Positions 15,662 through 25,015 of a DNA stretch of 64,000 nt are shown piece after piece. Source of the DNA: Streptomyces kaniharaensis (lineage in GTDB: Bacteria; Actinomycetota; Actinomycetes; Streptomycetales; Streptomycetaceae). Under the pieces are notes generated by a model that saw nothing but the letters and a program-made list of their open reading frames with translations, did no database searches and was not told where the DNA came from. How positions within the stretch are numbered: position 1 is the first letter of the stretch; every line of letters begins with the position of its first letter. The stretch lies in contig NZ_WBOF01000001.1 of the NCBI RefSeq assembly GCF_009569385.1, positions 3,792,001 through 3,856,000 of the forward strand, written 5' to 3'. The translations under genes were made by a program, and so were the position numbers.

Positions 15662-17275
15662 TCAGTGCGCCGCTACGGGCTCCGGCGCGTTCTCCAGCTC
15701 GTCGTCGCCGGCTTCGGCGCGGTAGTCGCCGGGCTTGGTCTCGTCCGGGCCGTCGGGCGCCTTGACCGCCCGCAGCACCAGGGTGAGCACCACCGCGACC
15801 AGCAGGTTGAGCACGAAGGCGGTCAGGCCGATGTAGCCGGTCTCGCCGATGCCGGGGATCTCGGCGGCGTTGCCGCCGAAGTGCTTGGTGGCCGGGCTTG
15901 CGATGCCGTACGCCTTCCAGGTGCCGTAGGTCATGCCGGCCGCCCAGCCGGCGAACAGCGCCCAGTGGTGGAACCAGCGGGTGAACAGGCCGCCGACGAT
16001 CGCCACGAAGGTCTGCAGGATCCACAGGCCGCCCAGCAGCTGGAGGTTGATCGCGGCCTGCTTGTCCATGCCGAGCACGAAGACCAGCGCGCCGACCTTC
16101 ACCAGCAGCGACACCAGCTTGGCGACCCGGGTCTCGTCCGCCGCGGTGGCGGTCGGCTTCAGGTACTCCTTGTAGACGTTGCGGGTGAACAGGTTGGCCG
16201 CCGCGATCGACATGATGGCGGCCGGCACCAGCGCGCCGATCCCGATCGCCGCGAAGGCCACCCCGGTGAACCAGTCCGGGAACATGTCCGCGAACAGCCG
16301 CGGCACCGACAGCTGGGCGTTGAACGCCTTGTCGCCCTTGCTGACGTCGGCCGCGATCGCCATGAAGCCGAGCAGCGCCAGCAGGCCCAGCATCAGCGAG
16401 TACGCCGGCATGATCGCCATGTTGCGGCGCACGGTGTTGCGGGACTTGGAGGCCAGCACGCCGGTCACCGAGTGCGGGTACATGAACAGCGCCATCGCCG
16501 AGCCGAGCGCGAGCGTCGCGAACGTCCACTGCTTGTTGTCCGGGACGGTCAGCGAGCCGGCCGACTTGGGCGCGCTGAACTTGTGCGCCGCCGCGTCGAA
16601 GATGTGCCCGTACCCGCCGAGCCGGATCGGGATGTAGATCACCGCGACGATGATCACGATGTAGATCAGGGTGTCCTTGACGAAGGCGATCAGCGCCGGT
16701 GCGCGCAGCCCGGAGGAGTAGGTGTAGGCCGCCAGCACGCCGAAGGCGATGAACAGCGGCAGGTCCTTGACGAACCAGTTGGCGTTCGCGCCGCCGCCGA
16801 CGCCCAGCACGTCCAGCACCGCCTGGATGCCGACCAGTTGGAGCGCGATGTACGGCATGGTGGCGAGGATCCCGGTCAGCGCGACGACCAGCGAGAGCGG
16901 TCGGGAACCGTACCGGCCGCGGACGAAGTCGGCCGGGGTGACGTAGCCGTGCACCCGGGAGACGGACCAGAGCCGGGGCAGGAAGAGGAACACCAGCGGG
17001 TACGCGATGATCGTGTAGGGCACGGCGAAGAAGCCCGCAGCGCCGGTCGCGTACACCGCCGCCGGAACGGCGACGAAGGTGTAGGCGGTGTAGAGGTCGC
17101 CGCCGAGCAGGAACCAGGTGATCCAGGTGCCGAAGCTGCGCCCGCCCAGTCCCCACTCGTCCAGGTGGAGGGCGTTGTCCGCCCGGCGCCAGCGCGAGGC
17201 GAGGAAGCCCATCGCGGTGACGAGGACGAAGAACAGCACGAACACGGCGAGGGCCGGAACGTTGACGTTGCTCAT
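15662..17275 (-). CDS. Sodium:solute symporter family permease
   Basis: 537 aa with about 13 predicted membrane helices in the SSS fold (WGLGGRSFGTWITWFLLGGD near the N-terminus, PADFVRGRYGSR after helix 2-3). It most resembles monocarboxylate/pyruvate-type permeases that pair with a DUF3311 subunit. Its ATG overlaps the DUF3311 stop by 4 nt (ATGA). The C-terminal ~30 residues are a charged cytoplasmic tail. The substrate is likely a monocarboxylate by analogy, not shown. Confidence 0.85.
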   Translation of the reverse strand: MSNVNVPALAVFVLFFVLVTAMGFLASRWRRADNALHLDEWGLGGRSFGTWITWFLLGGDLYTAYTFVAVPAAVYATGAAGFFAVPYTIIAYPLVFLFLPRLWSVSRVHGYVTPADFVRGRYGSRPLSLVVALTGILATMPYIALQLVGIQAVLDVLGVGGGANANWFVKDLPLFIAFGVLAAYTYSSGLRAPALIAFVKDTLIYIVIIVAVIYIPIRLGGYGHIFDAAAHKFSAPKSAGSLTVPDNKQWTFATLALGSAMALFMYPHSVTGVLASKSRNTVRRNMAIMPAYSLMLGLLALLGFMAIAADVSKGDKAFNAQLSVPRLFADMFPDWFTGVAFAAIGIGALVPAAIMSIAAANLFTRNVYKEYLKPTATAADETRVAKLVSLLVKVGALVFVLGMDKQAAINLQLLGGLWILQTFVAIVGGLFTRWFHHWALFAGWAAGMTYGTWKAYGIASPATKHFGGNAAEIPGIGETGYIGLTAFVLNLLVAVVLTLVLRAVKAPDGPDETKPGDYRAEAGDDELENAPEPVAAH

Positions 17276-17571
17276 CGCGCGCCACCGGCCTTCCGGGCGG
17301 CTGCGCGCGCCTTCTCGTCACGGTTGATCAACAGGTAGGCGGCGACGGTGAAGACGGCCGACACCGGCACCCAGAGCAGCTGGTACCAGTAGAAGAACGG
17401 CATCCCGCCCGCCGCCGGGTCGGCCTTGTCGTACGAGGGCACCCACAGCATCGCGACGATCGGCACGAGCAGGGCGAGCGCGGCCAGCACCCGCTCGGGC
17501 GTCACGACCGGGACGGGCGCTCCCGGTGGCTCGGGCATGACAGGTTCGGTGAGGTCGGGCTCATACGACAT
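17272..17571 (-). CDS. DUF3311 small membrane subunit of the symporter
   Basis: 99 aa with two membrane helices (VLAALALLVPIVAMLWVPSY and FFYWYQLLWVPVSAVFTVAA), the DUF3311 pattern seen next to SSS permeases in actinomycetes. ATG 17571 is chosen because GGAG lies just upstream. It overlaps the permease by 4 nt, indicating a functional pair. An upstream in-frame ATG (17628) lacks a ribosome site. Confidence 0.82.
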   Translation of the reverse strand: MSYEPDLTEPVMPEPPGAPVPVVTPERVLAALALLVPIVAMLWVPSYDKADPAAGGMPFFYWYQLLWVPVSAVFTVAAYLLINRDEKARAAARKAGGAR

Positions 17572-17782
17572 TGCGGCTCCGCTCCGGAGGGTCCACGTCG
17601 GCGCCGCAGCCCCCGGGAAGCCGCACACCTCCCGCGAGCCCGCCGAGCAGCACCATCGGTGATCGGCAGTCAGTACGGCTGCGCAATCTAGACCATGGCG
17701 TGATCCATGTCACCGGAAATGACGGAACTTCCCGTCATCCGGACGCCGCACGCGCCCGCGCGTGCGCCCCGCACGACGCGAA

Positions 17783-17809
17783 CGGGCACCGCGCGTGCGC
17801 GGGTGCCCG
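17783..17809 (-). terminator. GC-rich hairpin downstream of dasR
   Basis: CGGGCACC (17783-17790) pairs with GGTGCCCG, enclosing a GCGCGTGCGC core, just after the dasR stop on the minus strand. Probable terminator without a U-tract, as is common in streptomycetes. Confidence 0.5.
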
Positions 17810-17831
17810 GAAGCAGTGTGCGGAGTGCGGC

Positions 17832-18623
17832 CTACTCGGGCCGCTTGAGACGGGTGATGAACTTGTAGCGGTCGCCGCGGTAGATGGAGCGCACCCACTC
17901 GACCGGGTTCCCGTCGGCGTCGAACGAGTGCCGGGAGAGCTGGAGCATCGGGAGGCCGAGGTCGGAGCCGAGCAGGCCGGCCTCGCGGGGGTTGGCGAGC
18001 GTGGTCTCGATGGTCTCCTCGGCTTCGGCCACGGTGACGCCGTACACCTCGCGCAGGGCCGCGTAGAGCGAGTTGTGCTTGGCGAGGTTGCGGCGCAGGG
18101 CGGGGAAGCGCTTGGCGGAGAGGTGGGCGACCTCGATGGCCATCGGGTCGCCGTTGGCCAGGCGCAGCCGCTCGATCCGCAGGACGCGGCCGCCGGGCTT
18201 GATGTCGAGCAGCGGGGCGAGCCGGTCGTCGGCGGTGATGTAACCGATCTCGATCAGCCGCGAGGTGGGTTCGAGGCCCTGGGCCCGCATGTCCTCGGTG
18301 TAGGAGGTGAGCTGGAGGGCCTGGGCGACCTTGGGCTTGGCGACGAAGGTGCCCTTGCCCTGGATGCGCTCCAGCCGGCCCTCGACGACCAGTTCCTGGA
18401 GCGCCTGGCGGACGGTGGTGCGCGAGGTGTCGAACTGGGCGGCGAGGGCGCGCTCCGGCGGGACCGGGGTGCCGGCGGGCTGGGTCTCGGTGAGCTGGAG
18501 CAGGTGGCGCTTGAGGCCGTAGTACTTGGGGACGCGCGCGGTCGGGTCGGTGCCGGCCTGCGTCGGGAGGTTGTTCACCTCGGGGTCGTTGACCTGGGCG
18601 GTGGTTCCCCCGTCGGTGCTCAT
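17832..18623 (-). CDS. dasR: DasR, GntR/HutC-family GlcNAc-responsive global repressor
   Basis: 263 aa. An N-terminal winged helix-turn-helix ([40 protein letters not shown]) is followed by a UTRA effector domain ([20 protein letters not shown] to the C-terminus). It matches S. coelicolor DasR very closely, as far as I recall that sequence, and sits next to dasABC as expected. DasR represses chitin/GlcNAc uptake genes and links GlcNAc-6-phosphate levels to development and antibiotic control by binding 16-bp dre sites. Two dre sites lie in the intergenic region with divergent dasA. The N-terminus is somewhat longer than in S. coelicolor. Confidence 0.95.
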   Translation of the reverse strand: MSTDGGTTAQVNDPEVNNLPTQAGTDPTARVPKYYGLKRHLLQLTETQPAGTPVPPERALAAQFDTSRTTVRQALQELVVEGRLERIQGKGTFVAKPKVAQALQLTSYTEDMRAQGLEPTSRLIEIGYITADDRLAPLLDIKPGGRVLRIERLRLANGDPMAIEVAHLSAKRFPALRRNLAKHNSLYAALREVYGVTVAEAEETIETTLANPREAGLLGSDLGLPMLQLSRHSFDADGNPVEWVRSIYRGDRYKFITRLKRPE

Positions 18624-18796
18624 CGGACGTGTTCTCCCGCTTCTCGCGGGGCCTTCGCGGGCCCCGCCACATCGTTAACGGCTCACATCGTTGCATGTAT
18701 GGCTGGGGAACGAACACCTCATCACGCGATGAACGATGTGCGGTGTCGGCTTGGTAACGGGTGGTTCCGATCGGTCGGACAGCCGTTGACAGGCCT

Positions 18797-18812
18797 ATTG
18801 GTCTAGGCCAAG
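18797..18812. promoter_or_regulatory. DasR responsive element (dre) 1 before dasA
   Basis: ATTGGTCTAGGCCAAG matches the dre consensus ACTGGTCTAGACCACT at 12 of 16 positions. It lies 150 nt upstream of dasA in the dasR-dasA intergenic region. Confidence 0.7.
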
Positions 18813-18821
18813 CTCCAGGCA

Positions 18822-18837
18822 TCTGGTCTACACCACT
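18822..18837. promoter_or_regulatory. DasR responsive element (dre) 2 before dasA
   Basis: TCTGGTCTACACCACT matches the dre consensus at 14 of 16 positions, 25 bp from the first site. Together they imply DasR repression of dasABC. Confidence 0.85.
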
Positions 18838-18961
18838 AGGCCGGTCACTACGAATCCCCCCACCCGTTCGAAGGGGGTCCGCGGCACCGATCCCCCCGCT
18901 CCACGTGGGCCTGCCGCCGCCACCCGACGGGGGCAACCCAGGCATCCCTCAGGAGGATGGC

Positions 18962-20248
18962 GTGAAGCGTCAGCTCATCGCGGCGGTCGGCGTCGCGGCA
19001 ATGGTCGTCGGTCTGGCGGCCTGCGGCTCGGACGGCAAGGGCGACGACGCCAAGGGCGGCTCGTCCTCGGCGGCCGGGAAGTTCGACGGCAAGACCCTCA
19101 CCGTGTGGCTGATGGACGGCTCCGCGCCCAAGGGCTGGGAGGACGGCGTCAAGGCGGACTTCGCCGCCGCCTACCCCGGTGCCAAGCTCGACATCCAGAC
19201 CCAGAAGTGGAACGGCATCGGCCAGAAGGTCACCACCGCCCTCTCCGAGGGTTCGGTCGACGTCCTGGAGATCGGCAACACCCAGACGGCCGGCTACGCG
19301 GCCACCGGCGGTCTGCTCGACATCACCAAGGACAGGGCCGACCTGGGCGGCGCGGACTGGGCCGCCAACCTGAACGAGTCCTCCGTCCTCGACGGCAAGC
19401 AGTACGCCGCCCCGTGGTACTTCACCAACCGCGTGGTGACCTACAACAAGGACATCTGGACCAAGGCCGGCATCACCGCCCCGCCGAAGACCCTGGACGA
19501 GTTCTACGCCGACCTGGACAAGGTCAAGGCCGTCCCGGGCGTCACCGACCCGCTCTACCTGCCCGGCCAGGAGTGGTACACCTACTTCGGCCTGCTGACC
19601 GGTGAGGGCGGCAAGCTCGCGAAGAAGGACGGCGACAAGTGGGCCGGCGGCCTGTCGTCCCCCGAGGCCCAGAAGGCCTTCGAGACCTACAAGAAGCTGC
19701 AGGGCTACTCGACCACCGGTCCGAAGGACAAGGACGAGGCCACCCCGCAGCAGAAGGACGTCTTCGCCAAGGGCAACATCGGCACCATCATCGGCCTCGG
19801 CTGGGAGGTGCCGAAGCCCGAGGAGCTGGCCGCCGACAAGATCGGCTACTTCCCGCTCCCCGGCAAGACGGCCGACAAGCCGTCCAGCGTCTTCCTCGGC
19901 GGCTCGAACCTGGCGATCGCCCAGCAGACCAAGAACCCCGAACTCGCCAAGGGCTTCCTGAAGATCGCCCTCAACGAGAAGAACGAGGGCGTGGTCGCCT
20001 CCTCCGGCTCCATCCCGAACAAGCCCGCGCTGAACGGCAAGGTCACCGGCGACTTCGCCAAGGCCGCCCTGCCGGCCTCCGCCAACGGCGCGATCACGCC
20101 GAACGTTCCGACCTGGAGCAACGTCGAGAACGAGCCGAACCCGATCAAGGACTTCCTGACCGCGGCGCTGACCGGCGACTACGCCGCCGCGGCCAAGAAG
20201 GCGGACGACGAGATCGCGAAGCGTCTCAACCAGAAGCAGACGCAGTAA
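18962..20248 (+). CDS. dasA: DasA, chitobiose-binding lipoprotein of the Das ABC transporter
   Basis: 428 aa family 1 extracellular solute-binding protein. The signal peptide (VKRQLIAAVGVAAMVVGLAA) ends in a lipobox before Cys, so it is a lipid-anchored protein outside the membrane. GTG 18962 has AGGAGG 5 nt upstream; the longer upstream frame is non-coding and would contain the dre sites. It is known in S. coelicolor to bind N,N-diacetylchitobiose. An intergenic hairpin follows, before dasB. Confidence 0.93.
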   Translation: MKRQLIAAVGVAAMVVGLAACGSDGKGDDAKGGSSSAAGKFDGKTLTVWLMDGSAPKGWEDGVKADFAAAYPGAKLDIQTQKWNGIGQKVTTALSEGSVDVLEIGNTQTAGYAATGGLLDITKDRADLGGADWAANLNESSVLDGKQYAAPWYFTNRVVTYNKDIWTKAGITAPPKTLDEFYADLDKVKAVPGVTDPLYLPGQEWYTYFGLLTGEGGKLAKKDGDKWAGGLSSPEAQKAFETYKKLQGYSTTGPKDKDEATPQQKDVFAKGNIGTIIGLGWEVPKPEELAADKIGYFPLPGKTADKPSSVFLGGSNLAIAQQTKNPELAKGFLKIALNEKNEGVVASSGSIPNKPALNGKVTGDFAKAALPASANGAITPNVPTWSNVENEPNPIKDFLTAALTGDYAAAAKKADDEIAKRLNQKQTQ

Positions 20249-20259
20249 GGCAGTTGAGC

Positions 20260-20303
20260 GGCGTCGCTCACCAGCTCCCGGCGGGGAGCCGGTGGGCGAC
20301 GCC
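20260..20303 (+). other. Intergenic hairpin between dasA and dasB
   Basis: An interrupted stem of about 18 pairs (GGCGTCG...CGACGCC outer arm, AGCTCCC/GGGAGC-type inner arm) lies in the dasA-dasB gap. Such hairpins after binding-protein genes usually stabilise the upstream message or reduce readthrough, which would give an excess of DasA over the permeases. Confidence 0.6.
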
Positions 20304-20338
20304 TTCCGTCGTGGTCGGGCTGTAAGGAAGAGAGAACC

Positions 20339-21364
20339 ATGGCTGTGCATTCGGAACGGATGCGGACACAGTCCCCGGAGCCAGGGGAGTCCGCGGTGGC
20401 ACCGGCGGACGACGTCGCCACCCCCCGTGCCCAGCGCACCCCGGAGAAGAGCGGCAGACCAGCGGGCGGGCCGAGCCTGGCGTCCCGTTTCACGCCGTAC
20501 CTGCTGCTGCTACCGGCCGTCGCGGCGACCGTCGCCCTGCTGGGCTGGCCGCTGCTAAAGACCGTTCTGCTCTCGTTCCAGAACCTCAACAAGCGGCAGC
20601 TGATCCAGCACCTGACCGAGTGGAACGGCCTCGACAACTACACCGAGCAGCTCACCGACTCCGAGTTCTGGACGATCACCCTCCGCACGGTGGTCTTCAC
20701 CGCGGTCAACGTCGCCCTGATCATGGTGCTCGGCTCGCTGATCGGCCTGCTGCTCGACCGGCTCGGCCGCTGGATGCGACTGGCGCTGTCCGTCTCGCTC
20801 CTCCTGGCCTGGGCGATGCCGGTGGTCGCCGCGACCACGGTCTACACCTGGCTGTTCGACCAGCACTACGGTGTCGTCAACTGGTTCCTGGACAAGCTCG
20901 GTTGGCACTCGATGGCCGACTTCTCGTGGACCAGCGGCGAGTACTCGACCTTCTTCGTGATCATCCTGCTGATCGTCTGGCAGTCGATCCCGTTCGTGGC
21001 CTTCAACGTGTACGCGGGCCTGACCACGATCCCCAGGGAGCTCTACGAGGCGGCCCGGATGGACGGCGCCGGCTCCTTCAGGATCTTCGGCTCGGTGATC
21101 TTCCCGATCATGAAGCCGTTCTTCCTGGCCACGACCTTCCTCGAAGTCATCTGGGTGTTCAAGGCGTTCACCCAGGTCTACCTGATCAACAAGGGCGGGC
21201 CGGACGGACTCACCCGGACCCTGCCGGTCCACGCCTTCCTGGAGGGCTTCGGCGCCCAGCGCTTCGGCGTCGGATCGGCGATCGCGGTCCTCACCATCCT
21301 GATGCTGGGCGCGCTGATGGCGTACTACTTCCGCATCATCCTGAAGCAGGAGGACGAGCTGTGA
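20339..21364 (+). CDS. dasB: DasB, chitobiose ABC transporter permease
   Basis: 341 aa MalF-type permease with six core membrane helices after a ~45-residue hydrophilic N-terminus. The cytoplasmic coupling loop (EAARMDGAGSFRIFGSVIFP) is the EAA motif that contacts the ATPase. The ATG has GGAAGAG 5-10 nt upstream. The stop overlaps the dasC GTG (GTGA). No ATPase gene is present in the cluster, consistent with the shared ATPase MsiK in streptomycetes. Confidence 0.93.
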   Translation: MAVHSERMRTQSPEPGESAVAPADDVATPRAQRTPEKSGRPAGGPSLASRFTPYLLLLPAVAATVALLGWPLLKTVLLSFQNLNKRQLIQHLTEWNGLDNYTEQLTDSEFWTITLRTVVFTAVNVALIMVLGSLIGLLLDRLGRWMRLALSVSLLLAWAMPVVAATTVYTWLFDQHYGVVNWFLDKLGWHSMADFSWTSGEYSTFFVIILLIVWQSIPFVAFNVYAGLTTIPRELYEAARMDGAGSFRIFGSVIFPIMKPFFLATTFLEVIWVFKAFTQVYLINKGGPDGLTRTLPVHAFLEGFGAQRFGVGSAIAVLTILMLGALMAYYFRIILKQEDEL

Positions 21365-22191
21365 GGCGCTCGCTCATCGGACGTACCTGGCCGAACGCGA
21401 TCGCGGCGGTCCTGTTCGTCTTCTTCCTCTTCCCCGTCTACTGGATGGTCGCGACGTCCTTCAAGCGGGACAAGGACATCGTCAGCCGCGACCCGGTGTT
21501 CCTCCCGCTGGACGGGACGTGGGCCCACTTCGACCGGGCCGTCCACGTCCCGCACTTCTGGACGTACGTCACCAACAGCCTGGTCGTCACCGCCGGTGCG
21601 GTGCTCGGCTCGCTGGTGATCGCCACCCTGGCCGCGTTCGCCGTCGCGCGGATGAGGTTCCGCGGCCGCAGGGGCTTCGTCCTGGTCGTCATGGCGGCCC
21701 AGATGGCGCCGTGGGAGGTCATGATCATCGCGGCCTACCTGATCGTCCGCGACAACGACCTGCTCAACAGCCTGGTGCCGCTGACCGCCTTCTACCTGAT
21801 GATGGTGCTGCCCTTCACCATCTGGACGCTGCGCGGCTTCATCGCCGCCGTGCCGAAGGAGCTGGAGGAGTCGGCCATGGTGGACGGCTGCACCCGGACC
21901 CAGGCCTTCGCGAAGGTGATCTTCCCGCTGCTCGCGCCCGGGCTGATGTCGACCTCGCTGTTCGGCTTCATCACCGCCTGGAACGAGTTCCCGCTGGTCA
22001 ACATCCTCAGCAAGAAGGAGTCGGCGCAGACCCTGCCGCTCTGGCTCTCCTCGTTCCAGACCAACGCCGGCACCGACTGGGGCGCCACCATGGCCGCGTC
22101 CACCCTGTTCGCGCTGCCGATCCTGATCCTGTTCGTCTTCCTGCAGCGCAAGGCGGTCGGCGGCCTGACCGACGGCGCCGTGAAGGGCTGA
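21361..22191 (+). CDS. dasC: DasC, chitobiose ABC transporter permease
   Basis: 276 aa MalG-type permease with six membrane helices and the EAA loop EESAMVDGCTRTQAFAKVIF. GTG 21361 overlaps the dasB TGA by 4 nt, so synthesis is coupled one to one. It is followed 5 nt later by the glucosaminidase gene, so import and hydrolysis of chitobiose are in one operon. Confidence 0.93.
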   Translation: MRRSLIGRTWPNAIAAVLFVFFLFPVYWMVATSFKRDKDIVSRDPVFLPLDGTWAHFDRAVHVPHFWTYVTNSLVVTAGAVLGSLVIATLAAFAVARMRFRGRRGFVLVVMAAQMAPWEVMIIAAYLIVRDNDLLNSLVPLTAFYLMMVLPFTIWTLRGFIAAVPKELEESAMVDGCTRTQAFAKVIFPLLAPGLMSTSLFGFITAWNEFPLVNILSKKESAQTLPLWLSSFQTNAGTDWGATMAASTLFALPILILFVFLQRKAVGGLTDGAVKG

Positions 22192-22196
22192 GAAAC

Positions 22197-23750
22197 GTGA
22201 GCATCCTCGTCCCCGCCGCCCCGGACAGCGACCGGCTGCACCGCGACGCCCTGACCGTCCTGCAACCCGGCTTCGTCGGCACCGAGCCGCCGCCGTGGCT
22301 GCGCCGCCACCTCGCCGCCGGGCTCGGCTCGGTCGCACTGTTCGACCGCAACGTGGTCGACCTCGACCAGCTCTGCGCGCTCACCGGGACGCTGCGCGCC
22401 GAGAACCCCGACCTCCTGATCGCCATCGACGAGGAGAGCGGCGACGTCACCCGGCTGGAGGCGGGCTCCGGCTCGTCCTGGCCCGGCAACCTCGCGCTCG
22501 GTGCGATCGACGACCCGGCGCTGACCCGGGACGTCGCCCGCGAGCTGGGCCGGGCACTGGCCGCGGCCGGCGTGAACTACAACTGGGCGCCCACCGCGGA
22601 CGTCAACTCCAACCCGCGCAACCCGGTGATCGGCGTACGCTCCTTCGGCGCCGACCCCGAGCTGTGCGCCCGGCACACCGCCGCCTGGGTGGAGGGCCTC
22701 CAGTCGGCCGGCGTGGCCGCCTGCTCCAAGCACTTCCCCGGCCACGGCGACACCGCGGTCGACTCGCATCGCGGCCTGCCGGTCATCGACGTCGACCTGG
22801 ACGTGCTGCGCGCCCGCGACCTGGTCCCGTTCCAGGCGGCGATCGCGGCCGGCACCAAGGCCGTGATGACGGCCCACATCATGATCCCGGCGCTCGACCC
22901 GAAGCTGCCCGCCACGCTCAGCCCGGCCGTGCTGCGCGACCTGCTGCGCGCCGCCCCGGCCGACGGCGGCCTCGGCTACCAGGGCCTGATCGTCAGCGAC
23001 GCGATCGAGATGGGCGCGATCGCCGACACCTTCGGCATGGGCGAGGGGACGGTGCTGGCCCTGGCCGCCGGTGCGGACGCGATCTGCGTCGGCGGCGGCC
23101 TGGCCGACGAGGAGACCGTGCTGATGCTGCGCGACGCCATCGTGGTGGGCGTGCGGGCCGGCAGGCTCGCCGAGGAGCGGCTGGCCGACGCCGCGGACCG
23201 GGTACGGGCGCTCGGCAGCTGGGGCCGGATCCCGGCCCGGGGCGAGCGCCCGGAGCCCGACCTGGCGGTCGGCCTGCGGGCGGCCCGCCGGGCGCTGAAG
23301 GTGGTCCGGGCGCCGGGCCGCGAGGTCCTGCCGGTGAGCGAACGCCCGTTCGTGGCCTCGTTCTCGGACGAGCCGAACATCGCCGTCGGCGACGTCACCC
23401 CGTGGGGTGTGGCGGGCATGCTGGCGGACCGCTTCCCCGGCACCCGCACCCGCGAGGTCGGCCCGGCCGAGGCGGGCCCGGAGCGGCTGGACGCGCTGGT
23501 CGCCGAGCTGGTGGCCGGCGCCGAGGGCCGCCGCCTGGTGCTGGTCGTCCGGGACGCGCACCGGCACGCGTGGATGTCCGCCGTGCTGGGCCGCCTCGTC
23601 GCGGCCCGGCCGGACGCCGCCGTGGTGGAGATGGGGCTGCCCCAGTCCGAGCCGGCCGGCGCGCTCCACATCGCCACCCACGGCGCCGCCCGGGTCTGCG
23701 GGCTGGCGGCCGTGGAGGTGCTCACTGGGCAGCCGGGAGCGATCGGCTGA
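22197..23750 (+). CDS. dasD: GH3 beta-N-acetylglucosaminidase, NagZ type (DasD)
   Basis: 517 aa GH3 enzyme. The NagZ-specific loop KHFPGHGDTAVDSH (residues ~178-191) supplies the His/Asp acid-base dyad, and SDAIEMGAI (~266) carries the nucleophile Asp. There is no signal peptide, so it acts in the cytoplasm, cleaving imported chitobiose to GlcNAc. A GH3 C-terminal-like domain (~370-517) follows the barrel. GTG 22197 is 5 nt after dasC with an AAGGG ribosome site inside the end of dasC. Position and family match dasD of S. coelicolor. Confidence 0.88.
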   Translation: MSILVPAAPDSDRLHRDALTVLQPGFVGTEPPPWLRRHLAAGLGSVALFDRNVVDLDQLCALTGTLRAENPDLLIAIDEESGDVTRLEAGSGSSWPGNLALGAIDDPALTRDVARELGRALAAAGVNYNWAPTADVNSNPRNPVIGVRSFGADPELCARHTAAWVEGLQSAGVAACSKHFPGHGDTAVDSHRGLPVIDVDLDVLRARDLVPFQAAIAAGTKAVMTAHIMIPALDPKLPATLSPAVLRDLLRAAPADGGLGYQGLIVSDAIEMGAIADTFGMGEGTVLALAAGADAICVGGGLADEETVLMLRDAIVVGVRAGRLAEERLADAADRVRALGSWGRIPARGERPEPDLAVGLRAARRALKVVRAPGREVLPVSERPFVASFSDEPNIAVGDVTPWGVAGMLADRFPGTRTREVGPAEAGPERLDALVAELVAGAEGRRLVLVVRDAHRHAWMSAVLGRLVAARPDAAVVEMGLPQSEPAGALHIATHGAARVCGLAAVEVLTGQPGAIG

Positions 23751-23884
23751 ACCGACGAGAGGACGACAACGCGTCCTGACCCGCCTGCGCGGCCCCTGCC
23801 CGGTGCGCGCAGGCGGCCCGCGGCCCCCGTAGGATTGCCGCAGGGCACCCCCGCAGCGAGTGTGCGGACTCGCCGCCGTAGAGG

Positions 23885-23915
23885 TCCCCGTCGGGCAGTT
23901 CTGCCCGGACGGGGT
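23885..23915 (+). other. Hairpin in the leader of the SIS-domain gene
   Basis: TCCCCGTC-GGGCA (from 23885) pairs with TGCCC-GGACGGGG around a GTTC loop. It lies between dasD and the SIS gene and may be a partial terminator or an mRNA stabiliser. Confidence 0.5.
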
Positions 23916-23941
23916 CGAACCACTCATCGGAGGCAACCCAG

Positions 23942-25000
23942 ATGTCCGACACGCAGACTGTTTCCGTCCCCGGCCGGATCATGGCGGCGGAGATGGCCGA
24001 GCAGCCGGCCGTCCTCCAGCGCATCCTCGACGAGGGCGCCCCGAAGATCCGCGAGATCGCGGCCGAGATCGCCGCCCGCAACCCCCGGTTCGTGCTGCTC
24101 ACCGCGCGCGGCACGTCCGACAACGCGGCGCTGTACGCCAAGTACCTGGTCGAGATCCTGCTCGGCAAGCCGGCCGGGCTGACCTCGATGTCCACCACCA
24201 CCGCGTACGGTGCCAAGCCGGACCTCACCGACGTCCTGGTGATCACGGTCAGCCAGTCCGGCGGCTCGCCGGACCTGGTGGCCTCCACCAAGGCCGCCCG
24301 CGAGGCCGGTGCGATCACCCTCGCCGTCACCAACAACGCCGCCTCGCCGCTGGCCGAGGTCTCCGAGTTCCACATCGACGTGCTGGCCGGCCCGGAGAAG
24401 GCGCTGCCCGCCACCAAGACCTACACCGCCGAGCTGCTCGCGCTCTACCTGCTGGTCGAGGGCCTGCGTGGCGGCGACGGCTCGGCCGCCCGGCAGTTGC
24501 CGGAACTGGCCGCCGGCATCCTGGCCCGCCAGGCCGAGGTGAGGGCCCTGGCCGAGCGGTACCGCTTCGCCCAGCGCCTGGTCATCACCTCGCGCGGCTA
24601 CGGCTACCCGACCGCCCGCGAGGCGGCGCTGAAGCTGATGGAGACCACCTACATCCCGGCCTCCCCGTTCTCCGGCGCCGACCTGCTGCACGGCCCGCTG
24701 GCCATGGTGGACAACGTCTCGCCGGTCATCGCGGTCGTCCCGGACGGCAAGGGCGGCGAGGCCCTGCAGCCGGTGCTGGACCGCCTGCGCGGCCGTGGCG
24801 CGGACCTGGTGGTCGTCGGCCAGCAGGCGCAGGTGGACTCCGCCTCCGCGGGCTTCGCGCTGCCGGCCGGCGTGCCCGAGGAGGTCCAGCCGATCCTGGA
24901 GATCCTGCCGCTGCAGCTGCTGGCCTACGAGGTCACCATCGCCCGCGGCCAGGACCCGGACGCCCCGCGCGCCCTGGCGAAGGTCACCGAGACCCACTGA
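23942..25000 (+). CDS. SIS-domain phosphosugar isomerase/deaminase-like protein
   Basis: 352 aa with two SIS domains (~35-165 with LTARGTSDNAALYAKYLVE and TVSQSGGSPDLV; ~200-340 with TSRGYGYPTAREAALKLMET and GADLLHGPLAMV), like the isomerase half of GlmS. It lacks the N-terminal glutaminase domain. ATG 23942 has CGGAGG 8 nt upstream. By location after dasABCD it likely acts on GlcN-6-P or GlcNAc-6-P. In S. coelicolor the corresponding place holds nagB, so this may be a functional replacement. The reaction is not proven. Confidence 0.8.
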   Translation: MSDTQTVSVPGRIMAAEMAEQPAVLQRILDEGAPKIREIAAEIAARNPRFVLLTARGTSDNAALYAKYLVEILLGKPAGLTSMSTTTAYGAKPDLTDVLVITVSQSGGSPDLVASTKAAREAGAITLAVTNNAASPLAEVSEFHIDVLAGPEKALPATKTYTAELLALYLLVEGLRGGDGSAARQLPELAAGILARQAEVRALAERYRFAQRLVITSRGYGYPTAREAALKLMETTYIPASPFSGADLLHGPLAMVDNVSPVIAVVPDGKGGEALQPVLDRLRGRGADLVVVGQQAQVDSASAGFALPAGVPEEVQPILEILPLQLLAYEVTIARGQDPDAPRALAKVTETH

Positions 25001-25015
25001 CGCGCCGGCGCGCGA

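Noticed and set aside
14718..17321. Very long overlapping frames on both strands across the phosphatase and symporter genes
   Set aside because: Low-complexity Arg/Gly/Pro products; the SSS and histidine phosphatase frames explain the region.
18962..23750. Das transporter considered incomplete for lack of an ATPase gene
   Set aside because: Streptomycete carbohydrate ABC importers of this type share the remote ATPase MsiK, so the gene set is normal.
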